A stretch of 64,000 nucleotides of DNA from Rudaeicoccus suwonensis (GCF_007829035.1 NZ_VIVQ01000001.1:806001-870000), one strand, 5' to 3'. Shown: positions 46,689 to 55,579, numbered from the stretch's first letter. The notes: generated from the letters alone by a model not told the origin. A program made the numbers and translations.

Positions 46689-46713
46689 CCGCACCGGGGG
46701 GTGCGGGCTTTTT
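46689..46713 (+). terminator. Terminator-like hairpin in the leader of the phosphatase-like gene
   Basis: CCGCACC (46689-46695) pairs with GGTGCGG (46700-46706) around a four-base loop, followed by GC and five T. This has the form of an intrinsic terminator but lies only 28 bases before the start of the next plus-strand gene, so it may be an attenuator. No alternative anti-terminator fold was established. Confidence 0.55.
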
Positions 46714-46740
46714 GCGGTAAAGGTTGTCAGACTGGATGCC

Positions 46741-47334
46741 ATGAAACCCGGACGCATCCTCGTGGTTGGTGATGGGAACGTCTGTCGCTCGCCGGTTTTC
46801 CACCTTCTTCTGGCTCGCGCCGTGCAGGGCACCGGCGTGATCGTGGGCAGTGCCGGTCTCACCGCGCTGCCGGACGACCCGATCGAGCGGGCGGTGCAGC
46901 ACGCGTTGGTGTCGCGCGGGATCGAAGCGGCATATTTCACCGCTCGCGAGGCGACCCCGGAGTTGCTCGACTCCGCCGACCTGGTGCTCGCGGTCGACCG
47001 CGTCGTGCGGACCACGACAGTGCAGTACGCCCCGGCGGTGCTCCGTCGCACCTTCGCCGTGGTCGACTTCTCCGAACTGCTGTCCCAGAGCACCCGTGAT
47101 CGGCTCTGGACCTTCCGGGGGTCGGAACAAGCGCCCGCCGACGGTTTGGTGGACGAACTCGTCAACGTGGCCCACCGCCGCCGGCCGGACGTGCAGGGGG
47201 TGTCGGCTGGTCAGGCACGCATCGTGGCCCCGGTCGACCCCGCTGGTATCGAGCGGTTCATCGACAGCGCCGAGGCTCTCGTACGGCCTATTGCCGACCG
47301 CCTTTTCGAGATGGCGTCGCAGACCGGACAGTGA
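46741..47334 (+). CDS. Low-molecular-weight tyrosine phosphatase homologue lacking the catalytic cysteine
   Basis: A 197-residue protein with the LMW-PTP fold. The P-loop, normally VCxGNxCRSP, reads VVGDGNVCRSP: the nucleophilic Cys is Gly (GGT codon near 46768), while the second Cys, Arg and Ser remain. The late region has VDPAGIERF, keeping the Asp-Pro of the general-acid loop but not the following Tyr. It lies back to back with the BY-kinase, the usual partner. It is therefore probably a pseudo-phosphatase that binds phosphotyrosine or regulates the kinase, unless the changed loop has a new chemistry. The long upstream open frame to 46078 is antisense to the kinase and is not coding. Confidence 0.82.
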   Translation: MKPGRILVVGDGNVCRSPVFHLLLARAVQGTGVIVGSAGLTALPDDPIERAVQHALVSRGIEAAYFTAREATPELLDSADLVLAVDRVVRTTTVQYAPAVLRRTFAVVDFSELLSQSTRDRLWTFRGSEQAPADGLVDELVNVAHRRRPDVQGVSAGQARIVAPVDPAGIERFIDSAEALVRPIADRLFEMASQTGQ

Positions 47335-47347
47335 TTCCTTGAGGGAT

Positions 47348-47377
47348 GACCCGTCGCTGGACGGCGAGCGACGGGTC
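47348..47377. terminator. Bidirectional terminator
   Basis: An 11-bp perfect stem (47348-47358 with 47367-47377) and an eight-base loop lie between the converging phosphatase-like and carboxypeptidase genes. A long T tract is absent, so strength is uncertain. Confidence 0.65.
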
Positions 47378-47384
47378 CGGCAGG

Positions 47385-48872
47385 TCAGACCGTGTGGCGA
47401 CCGATGGCCCGCTCGACGAAGTCGGCGAGGTCGGCGCCCTGCTGCTCACGGCTGGGTTCGTGGACGTAGGTCATGTGCCCCGCTTCGTAGTAGCTGTGCT
47501 CGATGTTCGCCAGCAGTTGCTCCGGGAGTTGCAGATGAGCGACGACGTCCTGTGCAGCGAAATAAGGTGTCGCGCCGTCGTAGTAGCCGTATGCAAGGTG
47601 CACCCGCAGGTGTGGGTTCTGGCGCATCGCGCGCTCCAGCCGATCGACGACATACACCGGCTTGCCTTCGAATTCCTTGTAACTCCAAGGGTTCACGGCT
47701 TCGGAGATGACACGGAACGGCCCGTCACCGGGATAGCCGAGCTCCGTGCGCACGTAGTGCTGGAAGGCCGCGGCATACGGCCCGGTCAGGGCATCCATCG
47801 ACACATCGGCATCCATCAACTCCGCGATGCCGCTCGCCGCGGGGCCGACGAACCGGGAGTCGATACGGCCCACGGTCCTCCCCTTCTCACGAAGCAACTC
47901 GCCGAAATAGCGCCAGTGCTCGACACGCAGATTGGCCCGGTCGACATACTCCTCGCTCAGTCCGGTCAGCCGGGCGATGGTGGCGACGGCTGTCGCGCGC
48001 TCCCCGGCGGTGAGCCGGTTGCCTCGCGCCAGCGCCCACGGATAGTCGCGCGTCGCGTATGACTCCGCCTGCGCGAGCACCTCCTGCAAGGTGAGTCCGG
48101 GGTGTTTGCCGTGGTAGTGCGCGGTCGCCGCATAGAAGGGCAGGTACAAAGCGAACGCGCGGTCGTTGCGGTGGATCTCGAAGTCGAGCGTGCCGAAGTC
48201 CAGGACCGACGAGATGAGCATGATGCCGTTGAAGTACATGCCGAATTTGTCCTGCAGCAGATCGACCACGGCGACCGCGCGCGTCGTGCCGTACGACTCG
48301 CCGGCGATGAATTTCGGTGACAGCCAACGATTCTCACGGGTCACCCATTGCCGGATCACTTCTGCAACCGACTCGATGTCTCCGGTGAAGCCATGGAACT
48401 GCTGCGGCTTCTCGCCGTCGGTGGTGCGTGAATAGCCGGTAGAGATCGGGTCGATGAAGACGAGATCGCTGACTGCGAGCAGGGTCTCCGCGTTGTCGAC
48501 GATGTCGTATGGCGGTGGCAGCAATGCGCCTGCGTCGCCCATCTGGACTCGTCGCGGCCCCAGGAGGCCCATGTGCAGCCACAGGCTGGCGCTGCCGGGT
48601 CCGCCGTTGAAGGCGAAGGTCACCGGGCGGCTGCCGGGGTCGGCGTCATCGACGACGTATGACGTGATCGCAACCTCCGCAGTCGCCCGCCGCCCCTTCC
48701 AGACGCCGTCGTGCAGATCGTCGCGGCGCAGCACCACCGTGCCGGTGGTCGCCGTGTAGCGCAGCGGAGTCCGGCCGACCTGCAGTTCGTGGTGCGTCGT
48801 GACCAGGGCATCGGCCGGTTCGATGTGCTGGGCCGGTGGGATGGGCGCTGTGTCGGCGGGATCCTGACTCAC
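47385..48872 (-). CDS. Serine carboxypeptidase-like peptidase, family S10
   Basis: A 495-residue alpha/beta-hydrolase. FAFNGGPGSAS is the oxyanion loop near residue 90, GESYGTTR holds the nucleophilic Ser near 191, YGYYDGATP the Asp near 432 and EAGHMTYVH the His near 465. No signal peptide is visible, unlike most secreted members, so a cytoplasmic peptidase is suggested. It lies in the middle of the glycan locus but has no evident link to it. Confidence 0.9.
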   Translation of the reverse strand: MSQDPADTAPIPPAQHIEPADALVTTHHELQVGRTPLRYTATTGTVVLRRDDLHDGVWKGRRATAEVAITSYVVDDADPGSRPVTFAFNGGPGSASLWLHMGLLGPRRVQMGDAGALLPPPYDIVDNAETLLAVSDLVFIDPISTGYSRTTDGEKPQQFHGFTGDIESVAEVIRQWVTRENRWLSPKFIAGESYGTTRAVAVVDLLQDKFGMYFNGIMLISSVLDFGTLDFEIHRNDRAFALYLPFYAATAHYHGKHPGLTLQEVLAQAESYATRDYPWALARGNRLTAGERATAVATIARLTGLSEEYVDRANLRVEHWRYFGELLREKGRTVGRIDSRFVGPAASGIAELMDADVSMDALTGPYAAAFQHYVRTELGYPGDGPFRVISEAVNPWSYKEFEGKPVYVVDRLERAMRQNPHLRVHLAYGYYDGATPYFAAQDVVAHLQLPEQLLANIEHSYYEAGHMTYVHEPSREQQGADLADFVERAIGRHTV

Positions 48873-48992
48873 GACTCCGCAGACTACTCGTGAGTCGTCC
48901 GCCCGATTCGGTGCGAAGGGTCGAGGCGGCTAGATTGTGCTCGCGTCCGGGCACGGGACCGTGCCGATGTTGCAGCCAGGGAGAGGCTTGTC

Positions 48993-50294
48993 TTGAAGGT
49001 CACCGTTGTCGGTCTGGGAAAGATCGGTTTGCCACTCGCAGTCCAATTCGCCAGATCGGGGGCCGAGGTCTTCGGTGCCGACGTGAACCCCGCGGTGGTG
49101 GATCTGGTCAACGCGGGCAAGGAGCCCTTCCCGGGCGAGGCTCACCTGGGGGAGTACCTCGGTGAGGTGGTCGCACGGGGCACCTTCACCGCCACCACCG
49201 ACACCGCCGATGCGGTCAGCCACAGCGATGTTGTCGTGGTCGTCGTGCCCTTGTTCGTGGACGACGAGGCCCGCCCCGATTTCGGCTGGATGGACTCGGC
49301 TACCGACGACATCGCCCGTGGCCTGCGCCCCGGCACGCTCGTGATCTTCGAGACGACCTTGCCGGTCGGCACGACGCGCACCCGCTGGAAGCCGAAGCTG
49401 GAAGAAGGCAGCGGCCTGCGCGAGGGCACTGATTTCGATCTGGTCTTTTCCCCGGAGCGCGTGCTCACCGGGCGCGTGTTCGCCGACCTGCGCAAGTACC
49501 CCAAGCTCGTCGGTGGTCTCACCGCCAAGGGAGCGGCCGCCGCGACCGCGTTCTACGAGCGGGTGCTGCAGTTCGACGAGCGCCCCGATCTGGAGCGCGG
49601 CAACGGCGTCTGGGATCTGGGCTCTGCCGAGGCCGCCGAGATGGCCAAGCTCGCCGAGACCACCTATCGCGACGTCAACATCGGCCTGGCCAACCAGTTC
49701 GGCCGGTTCGCCGCCGAGCACGGCATCGACGTCTATCAGGTGATCGACGCCAGCAACTCCCAGCCCTACAGCCACATCCACCGGCCCGGCATCGCCGTCG
49801 GCGGTCACTGCATCCCGGTCTACCCACGGCTCTACCTGTGGAACGACCCCGAGGCGACGGTCGTGCGCGCCGCTCGTGCAGCCAACGCCGAGATGCCGGC
49901 ATACAGCGTCGGCCTGGCGGCAGGTGCCTTCGACGGCAGCCTTGCCGGCAAGAAGGTCGCGGTGCTCGGTGCGTCCTACCGGGGCGCGGTCAAGGAGACC
50001 GCCTTCTCCGGAGTCTTCGCGACCGTCGACGCCGCCCGGGCTGCCGGTGGTGAGGTGGTCGTGCACGACCCGATGTACTCCGCCGACGAGCTGGCCCACT
50101 TCGGTTGGCAGTCCTACGAACTCGGCGAGCCGGTCGATGTCGTCATCATCCAGGCCGATCACGCTGAATACCGCGAGCTGGGCAAGGACGACCTGCCCGG
50201 CGTCGCGCTCGTGGTCGACGGCCGCCGGATCCTGGATGCCGCGAACTTCGACGGCGTCCGCGTCATCGTCGTCGGTCAGGCAGAGCAGAAATGA
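48993..50294 (+). CDS. UDP-N-acetylhexosamine 6-dehydrogenase (WbpA/WecC-like)
   Basis: A 433-residue NAD enzyme that oxidises C6 of a UDP-N-acetylhexosamine to the uronic acid. The N-terminal VVGLGKIGLPLAVQFA Rossmann loop, ETTLPVGTTR, SPERVLTGR, LAETTYRDVNIGLANQF and GGHCIPVYP, with the catalytic Cys near 273, are all present. The start is a TTG at 48993 behind a strong GGGAGAGG. In the run that follows, its product would be UDP-GlcNAcA. It overlaps the acetyltransferase by four bases. Confidence 0.9.
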   Translation: MKVTVVGLGKIGLPLAVQFARSGAEVFGADVNPAVVDLVNAGKEPFPGEAHLGEYLGEVVARGTFTATTDTADAVSHSDVVVVVVPLFVDDEARPDFGWMDSATDDIARGLRPGTLVIFETTLPVGTTRTRWKPKLEEGSGLREGTDFDLVFSPERVLTGRVFADLRKYPKLVGGLTAKGAAAATAFYERVLQFDERPDLERGNGVWDLGSAEAAEMAKLAETTYRDVNIGLANQFGRFAAEHGIDVYQVIDASNSQPYSHIHRPGIAVGGHCIPVYPRLYLWNDPEATVVRAARAANAEMPAYSVGLAAGAFDGSLAGKKVAVLGASYRGAVKETAFSGVFATVDAARAAGGEVVVHDPMYSADELAHFGWQSYELGEPVDVVIIQADHAEYRELGKDDLPGVALVVDGRRILDAANFDGVRVIVVGQAEQK

Positions 50295-50890
50295 GCGTCC
50301 GCGTCGTCGACTCCGCAGACGTCGCAGCCTCGGCCCAGATCGGCGACGGCAGCAGCATCTGGCACCTCGCGCAGGTTCGGGAGGACGCCGTGCTCGGCGC
50401 CAACTGCATCGTCGGGCGCGGGGCGTATGTCGGCACCGGCGTGCACATGGGCGACAACTGCAAGCTGCAGAACTACGCCCTGGTCTATGAACCCGCAGTG
50501 CTCGAAGACGGCGTCTTCGTCGGACCGGCCGTGGTCTTCACCAACGACCATTTCCCTCGGTCGGTCGCGCCGGACGGATCGCTCAAGCGCGGTGACGACT
50601 GGGAGGCGGTCGGTGTGACGTGTCGCGAAGGCGCTTCCATCGGAGCTCGGTCGGTCTGCGTCGCGCCGGTCACCATCGGCCGGTGGGCGCTGATCGCCGC
50701 CGGTTCCGTGGTCACCCGCGACGTGCCCGACTTCGCCCTGATGGCCGGCGTGCCCGCGCGTCGCATCCGCTGGGTCGGCCGTGCGGGTGTTCCGCTCGAG
50801 CAGATCACCGAATCGACATACACCTGCCCGCAGACGGGCACCACCTATACCGAGAACCACGGAGTTCTCACGGAGGACAACGCATCATGA
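50291..50890 (+). CDS. UDP-sugar 3-N-acetyltransferase (WbpD/WlbB-like)
   Basis: A 199-residue left-handed beta-helix acetyltransferase. Repeats such as ASAQIGDGSSIWHL, AVLGANCIVGRGAYVG and EDGVFVGPAVVFTNDHFPRS, plus an acceptor-side RRIRWVGRAG, are characteristic of WbpD and related enzymes. A catalytic His candidate is in TNDHFP. Expected reaction: acetylation of the 3-amino group of UDP-GlcNAc3NA. It is flanked by four-base overlaps. Confidence 0.88.
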   Translation: MSVRVVDSADVAASAQIGDGSSIWHLAQVREDAVLGANCIVGRGAYVGTGVHMGDNCKLQNYALVYEPAVLEDGVFVGPAVVFTNDHFPRSVAPDGSLKRGDDWEAVGVTCREGASIGARSVCVAPVTIGRWALIAAGSVVTRDVPDFALMAGVPARRIRWVGRAGVPLEQITESTYTCPQTGTTYTENHGVLTEDNAS

Positions 50891-51975
50891 GTGACTTCAT
50901 CCCGCCCGCCAAGCCGCTCATCGGTGACGAGGAGCGCGCGGCCGTCGATCGCGTGCTGCGCAGCGGCATGATCGCGCAAGGCCCGGAGGTCAAGGCGTTC
51001 GAGCAGGAGTTCAGCGAGCACTTCAAGCTCGGACGCGCCTGCGTCGCAGTCAACTCCGGGACGTCCGGTCTGCACCTCGGTCTGCTCTCCGCCGGGGTCA
51101 AGGCGGGCGACGAGGTCATCGTGCCCTCGTTCACGTTCGCCGCGACCGCCAACGCGGTGGCCCTGACCGGCGCAACCCCGGTGTTCGCCGACATCAGCGC
51201 CGACGACTTCTGCCTCGACCCCACTGCCGCCGAAGCCGCCATCACCGACAAGACCGTCGGCATCATGCCGGTGCACCTCTACGGTCACCCCGCCAAGATG
51301 GAGCAACTGATGCAGATCGGCCGTGATCGCGGCCTGCACGTCTTCGAGGATGCCGCTCAGGCGCACGGCGCCGCACTCAACGGCACCCCGGTCGGTGCCT
51401 TTGGCACGTTCGCGATGTTCTCGCTCTACCCCACCAAGAACATGACCTCCGGCGAGGGCGGCATGGTTTCGGTCGCAGACGCCGAGATGGAGCGGAATGT
51501 ACGCCTCTACCGCAACCAAGGCATGGAGCAGCAGTACCACAACGAGGTCGTCGGCCTGAACAACCGGATGACCGACATCAACGCCGCCATCGGCCGGGTT
51601 CAGCTGACCAAGGTCGACGCGTGGACCAAGCAGCGTCAGGACAACGCCGCCTTCCTCACCGCCAACCTCGACGGAGTCACCCCTCCGCCGGTCGCCGACG
51701 GCGCGGTGCACGTCTACCACCAGTACACGATCCGGGTGCACGACGACCGCGACGGTCTGGCCAAGGCGCTGAAGGAGGAGTACAACATCGGCTCCGGCAT
51801 GTTCTACCCGGTGCCCAACCACCGCCTCAAGCCGTTCCAGGCCGACGTCGACCTGCCCGCCACCGAACTCGCTGCCCGCGAGTGCCTGTCGCTTCCGGTG
51901 CACCCGTCGGTGACGCAGGCGGACCTGGAGCGCATCGTCTCCGCGGTCAACACCCTGGCGAAGGCAGGTGCCTGA
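50887..51975 (+). CDS. PLP-dependent sugar 3-aminotransferase (WbpE-like, DegT family)
   Basis: A 362-residue DegT/DnrJ/EryC1 enzyme. ACVAVNSGTSGLHLGLL, VIVPSFTFAATANAV, FEDAAQAHGA and SLYPTKNMTSGEGG are visible; Lys 184 of PTKNM is the pyridoxal-phosphate Schiff-base residue. It would transfer an amino group from glutamate to C3 of the 3-keto UDP-uronate. The ATG at 50887 overlaps the previous gene by four bases. Confidence 0.92.
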   Translation: MSDFIPPAKPLIGDEERAAVDRVLRSGMIAQGPEVKAFEQEFSEHFKLGRACVAVNSGTSGLHLGLLSAGVKAGDEVIVPSFTFAATANAVALTGATPVFADISADDFCLDPTAAEAAITDKTVGIMPVHLYGHPAKMEQLMQIGRDRGLHVFEDAAQAHGAALNGTPVGAFGTFAMFSLYPTKNMTSGEGGMVSVADAEMERNVRLYRNQGMEQQYHNEVVGLNNRMTDINAAIGRVQLTKVDAWTKQRQDNAAFLTANLDGVTPPPVADGAVHVYHQYTIRVHDDRDGLAKALKEEYNIGSGMFYPVPNHRLKPFQADVDLPATELAARECLSLPVHPSVTQADLERIVSAVNTLAKAGA

Positions 51976-51976
51976 C

Positions 51977-52960
51977 ATGGCGAACCTTCGCGCCGGTCTC
52001 ATCGGTGCCGGAATGATGGGGCGCAACCACGCCCGCGTCCTCGCCTCGCTGGACGGTGTCGACCTCGTCGGCATCGTCGATCCGAACGGTGATCAGCACG
52101 GCGTCGCCGGCGGTCGACCGGTCTTCAACACCGTCGAGGAACTCGTCGAGCACGGCATCGACTACGCGATGGTCGCCGTTCCGACCGCCTTCCACCTGCC
52201 GGTCGGTATGGCGCTGGCGGAGGCCGGCGTCCACGCGATCATCGAGAAGCCGCTTGCCGAGAACGTCGAATCGGCGACCGCGCTCGCCGAGGCGTTCAGC
52301 TCCCGAGGGCTGATCGGCGGCGTCGGTCACATCGAGCGATACAACCCGGCGCTGCAGCAGGCTCGCAAGCGGATCGAGGCCGGTGACCTCGGCGACGTCT
52401 ACCAGGTCGCGACCCGTCGCCAGGGCCCGTTCCCCGGACGGATCGCCGACGTGGGCGTCGTCATGGATCTCGCTACCCACGACATCGACCTGACCGCCTG
52501 GGTGACCCAGCAGACGTATGTCGAGATCTTCGCGCAGACCGGTCATCGCTCCGGCCGCGACCACGAGGACCTCGTCGCCGCCACCGGTCGCCTGTCGAAC
52601 GGCACCGTGGTCAACCACCTGGTGAACTGGCTGTCGCCCCTGAAGGAGCGCACGACGATCATCACCGGTGAGAAGGGCACCTTCGTGGCCGACACGCTCA
52701 CCGCCGACCTGACGTTCTTCGAGAACGGCAAGGTGCAGACCACCTGGGACGAACTTCGGCAGTTCCGTGGGGTGTCCGAGGGCAACGTGATCCGCTTCGC
52801 GATCCCCAAGCCGGAGCCATTGCGTGTCGAGCACGAGCAGTTCCGCAATGCGGTGCTGGGGCAGCCCTGCGACATCGTCACGCTGGACCAGGGTCTGGCC
52901 ACAGTGCGCACTGCATTTCGCTGCATAGAATCCGGTCGTGGAGGGAATGCGAATCGATAG
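51977..52960 (+). CDS. UDP-GlcNAcA 3-dehydrogenase (WbpB-like, Gfo/Idh/MocA family)
   Basis: A 327-residue NAD oxidoreductase. RAGLIGAGMMGRNHARVL is the Rossmann loop, VHAIIEKPLAEN carries the catalytic Lys region and GHIERYNPA the conserved His/Glu. VMDLATHDIDL is the later family motif. It should oxidise C3 of UDP-GlcNAcA, providing the keto substrate for the aminotransferase. An upstream GTG at 51968 is in frame. Its last 14 bases overlap the lipoprotein gene. Confidence 0.88.
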   Translation: MANLRAGLIGAGMMGRNHARVLASLDGVDLVGIVDPNGDQHGVAGGRPVFNTVEELVEHGIDYAMVAVPTAFHLPVGMALAEAGVHAIIEKPLAENVESATALAEAFSSRGLIGGVGHIERYNPALQQARKRIEAGDLGDVYQVATRRQGPFPGRIADVGVVMDLATHDIDLTAWVTQQTYVEIFAQTGHRSGRDHEDLVAATGRLSNGTVVNHLVNWLSPLKERTTIITGEKGTFVADTLTADLTFFENGKVQTTWDELRQFRGVSEGNVIRFAIPKPEPLRVEHEQFRNAVLGQPCDIVTLDQGLATVRTAFRCIESGRGGNANR

Positions 52961-54515
52961 GAGGGACCTGCTCAAGGTCTCCTTCGGCGGGGCGGCGGCG
53001 CTGGCACTGGCCGCCTGCCAGCCGCTGACCGAACTCCAGGTCAGGACCTCCTTCGACCAGTTGCTGCTGCAATTGGAGCAGCAGGAGCCGGAGCTGTTCG
53101 CCCCTACCGCCGACGCCACCGACGGCATGGTGGCCTGGGGGACGTCATACGTGCTGCAGGCACTCAACGAACGATTTTTGCGGACCGGCCGCACCGACTA
53201 CGCCGACTTGTTCGTGCAGGTTGCCGACTGCGTCCTGAACATCCGTGATTCGGTGCTGCAACGACGCGACTGGACCGGCAAGGCCCTGCCGATCTGGACG
53301 GTCGCGTCGGTCTACACCGCGATGCGCGCCAACGTCACCGACGCGACCGGCACCGTGCTGGCGATCTTCGCGCTGGCGCCACTGGCCCATGCGAAGAGCT
53401 ACACCATCCACGTGCTCCCGGGCACCAGTAGCTTCGACGTGCGGGTGCTCGACAACACCGGCAAACAGGTGGACTCGGTCACGGGGCTCACGATGGACCC
53501 GACATCCGCGTCCTACGCGCCGCGCGTGCTTCGACGCCGGGCGCCGACGACGATGTCGATGACCTGCCAGGACGTTCAACGATCCGGCGCGATGCCGGTC
53601 GCGCAGACCGTGGTGCCACGAAGCGCGCGGGTCGGATTCGCCGTACACACCGGCATGATCGCCTCCCCACTGATCGAGTTCTCCACCTCGGTCGCCAAAC
53701 GCGGCATGAGCAGCAGGTATGGCGCCGATGCCGCTCGCTACGCACGTGCCGCAGCGAGCGCGTGGCTGGTCCACGCCGACGAGGTCACCACGGACAGTCG
53801 CGGCACCTACGTCAAGACTCCGCGTGGCACGCCGGTGCGGTATGACGGTGCGGACGTGCCGCACAACCAGGCGCTGGCGCTGGCGCGACTCGGTCTGGGT
53901 GTCGGCGCCCACCTGCCGTCGGCGCGCACCAGTGCGACAAAGATCTTCCAGACCTTCGCCGCCGACGTGCGGCAGGCCGGTGCGGGACTGACCTGGAACT
54001 ACTTCTGGACCAAAGGCGTGTGTTACCGCGGGTATTCGGCTGCCACCGGGATCTCCCAGTATCTGCCTGCGATGGTCGGCAATCACGGCCCGGAGGACAC
54101 CTCGCACGGCGCGATCGACGTCCTTGCTGTGCTGCAGGCGCTCGATGCCGGCATCGACCTTGGCAAGGTCACGGTGGCGTCGTTGCAGGCGACCTTGCGG
54201 TCACTCACCCTGGCCAGCGGATTCTCGACGATCGTGAGTGAGGTCGAGGGTTCGACCAAGGGAGCACGCAATGCGCCGCTCTGGTCCGCGGTGCTCCCGC
54301 CGGATCAGCGGGCGAGCTATCTGATGATGCAGCAGGACATCCTGCACCACGCGCCGCCGCGGGGGTCCGATCTGCTCGGAGCCGCGTATGCCGATGCGTT
54401 GTCGCCGAGTTCGTCGATCCCGGCGTCGGTGACGCCCACCACGTCGACGCCGTCGTCCTCGAACGGTTCTTCACCCTCGCCGACGGCATCACTGACGACG
54501 CCGCTGAACGACTGA
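52947..54515 (+). CDS. Tat-type lipoprotein with toroid-like helical domain, probably glycan-active
   Basis: A 522-residue exported protein. The leader has RRDLLKVSFGG and a lipobox ending LAAC, so it is probably a membrane-anchored lipoprotein. The body contains helical pairs (MVAWGTSYVLQALN, YADLFVQVADCVLN, PHNQALALARLGLG) and GNHGPEDTSHGAIDVLAVL, resembling alpha/alpha-barrel glycoside hydrolases and lyases where E/D/H residues in an EDTSHG stretch act. The tail is Ser/Thr/Pro-rich. It converges on the C5-epimerase-like gene. The start is ATG 52947; GTG 52938 is possible. Confidence 0.68.
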   Translation: MRIDRRDLLKVSFGGAAALALAACQPLTELQVRTSFDQLLLQLEQQEPELFAPTADATDGMVAWGTSYVLQALNERFLRTGRTDYADLFVQVADCVLNIRDSVLQRRDWTGKALPIWTVASVYTAMRANVTDATGTVLAIFALAPLAHAKSYTIHVLPGTSSFDVRVLDNTGKQVDSVTGLTMDPTSASYAPRVLRRRAPTTMSMTCQDVQRSGAMPVAQTVVPRSARVGFAVHTGMIASPLIEFSTSVAKRGMSSRYGADAARYARAAASAWLVHADEVTTDSRGTYVKTPRGTPVRYDGADVPHNQALALARLGLGVGAHLPSARTSATKIFQTFAADVRQAGAGLTWNYFWTKGVCYRGYSAATGISQYLPAMVGNHGPEDTSHGAIDVLAVLQALDAGIDLGKVTVASLQATLRSLTLASGFSTIVSEVEGSTKGARNAPLWSAVLPPDQRASYLMMQQDILHHAPPRGSDLLGAAYADALSPSSSIPASVTPTTSTPSSSNGSSPSPTASLTTPLND

Positions 54516-54551
54516 AGGCCCGTTCCTCCACTCGGAGGAACGGGCCTTCAG
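54512..54551. terminator. Strong bidirectional intrinsic terminator
   Basis: A perfect 18-bp stem (54512-54529 with 54534-54551) with a four-base loop lies between the converging lipoprotein and C5-epimerase-like genes, and overlaps the lipoprotein stop codon. Confidence 0.88.
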
Positions 54552-54562
54552 GTCGGCGCCGA

Positions 54563-55579
54563 TCAGAATCCCGGGTCGAGTCCTGCCCCGACGAGTGGCG
54601 CGGCCTGCGCGCTGTAGAGGCTCGGCGACCCGGCAACACCGGCACCAGGGTATGGCGCCCACAGGTTGGCGTAGAACGCATACACGGGGTTGGGCGCGAA
54701 GGAGTTGATCGCGTTGAGCAGCATGACATGGATCTTGTGATAGTGCAGCGCCTCGTGCACCGGACGGGTCGGCTTCGTCAGGTGCCCCAGGTGGTAGGCC
54801 GAGACCACGACGCAGTCGTGATAGGGCAACTCGAAGGCAAGGGTCGTCAGGCCCGCGCTCAACAGCGGCTTGGCAGCGGCGATGCCGTAGGCCTGCGCGT
54901 CATACAGGCCGACCAGGCAGAACTGGAAGCCGTTGAGCGCGTGAGTGGGCGCGGTGACTGTGGGGTACTCCTGGTACTGCGGGTGACCGTAGAAGTCGGC
55001 GACGAAGCCTCCGTTGGCGATCGTCTTGGTCATCGGCGCCAGCGCCCGGGTGGCCGCGGCCGCGTAGTTGGGTGATTTCGGGTACTGCCGTGCCATTCTG
55101 GTGAGCAGCGAGATTGCCTGACCCTGCGCCATCGCGGACCCCCAGCCGGCCGGGAGGGTCTCCGACATACCACCCACGCCGAAGGGATAGCTGTAGTTCC
55201 AGCGTCCGGTGGCACGGTCCTGGTTGGTGAACAACCAGCCCGCCTGGCGGACCGCCGCGGTCAGATTGGCCTGCTTGCCGCTGGTGAGGTAATAGCCGTA
55301 CTGCTGCAGGCCGTACTGCGCGATCGTCGTCGGGTTGTAGACAAACGCGGATCCCAGCTTCACCTTGATGATGCCCTGGGCGTCGAACTGCACGTTGCTG
55401 CCGCTGCCGATCGGGCTACGGCTGTCGTAGTCAAGGTAGGCACCGGCCGGGTTGTACGCGCCGTTGATGGGCGGGGTATTGGTCGGTGTCGCCGCAGCTG
55501 CGGATGACATGTTCGCTGCGACGGGAACGATCCCGGCTGCGGTCACACCGGTCACGACGGTTCTTCTGCTGATTGCCAT
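54563..55579 (-). CDS. Exported D-glucuronyl C5-epimerase-like protein
   Basis: A 338-residue protein with a Tat-type leader (ISRRTVVTGVTAAG, hydrophobic stretch, then AAAA). The mature part follows the C-terminal domain of heparan and bacterial glucuronyl C5-epimerases: IIKVKLGSAFVYNPTTIAQYGLQQY, WLFTNQDRATGRWNY, LPAGWGSAMAQGQAISLLTRM, LNGFQFCLVGLYD and a final HYHKIH. These helices form the alpha/alpha-barrel active site that abstracts the C5 proton of a uronate in a polymer. In this locus the acceptor may be a uronic acid other than GlcA. The ATG at 55579 was chosen to start the leader. Confidence 0.82.
   Translation of the reverse strand: MAISRRTVVTGVTAAGIVPVAANMSSAAAATPTNTPPINGAYNPAGAYLDYDSRSPIGSGSNVQFDAQGIIKVKLGSAFVYNPTTIAQYGLQQYGYYLTSGKQANLTAAVRQAGWLFTNQDRATGRWNYSYPFGVGGMSETLPAGWGSAMAQGQAISLLTRMARQYPKSPNYAAAATRALAPMTKTIANGGFVADFYGHPQYQEYPTVTAPTHALNGFQFCLVGLYDAQAYGIAAAKPLLSAGLTTLAFELPYHDCVVVSAYHLGHLTKPTRPVHEALHYHKIHVMLLNAINSFAPNPVYAFYANLWAPYPGAGVAGSPSLYSAQAAPLVGAGLDPGF

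Noticed and set aside
46078-46740. N-terminal extension of the phosphatase-like frame
   Set aside because: It runs antisense through the BY-kinase coding region. The ATG at 46741 starts the conserved fold exactly.
47385-48872. Carboxypeptidase as part of the glycan pathway
   Set aside because: It is a single gene between terminator and divergent promoter, with no signal peptide and no functional link visible.
54563-55579. Idea that the locus makes a heparan-like polymer
   Set aside because: Only the epimerase-like domain suggests it; no sulfotransferases or matching GlcA/GlcNAc synthase pair are present.
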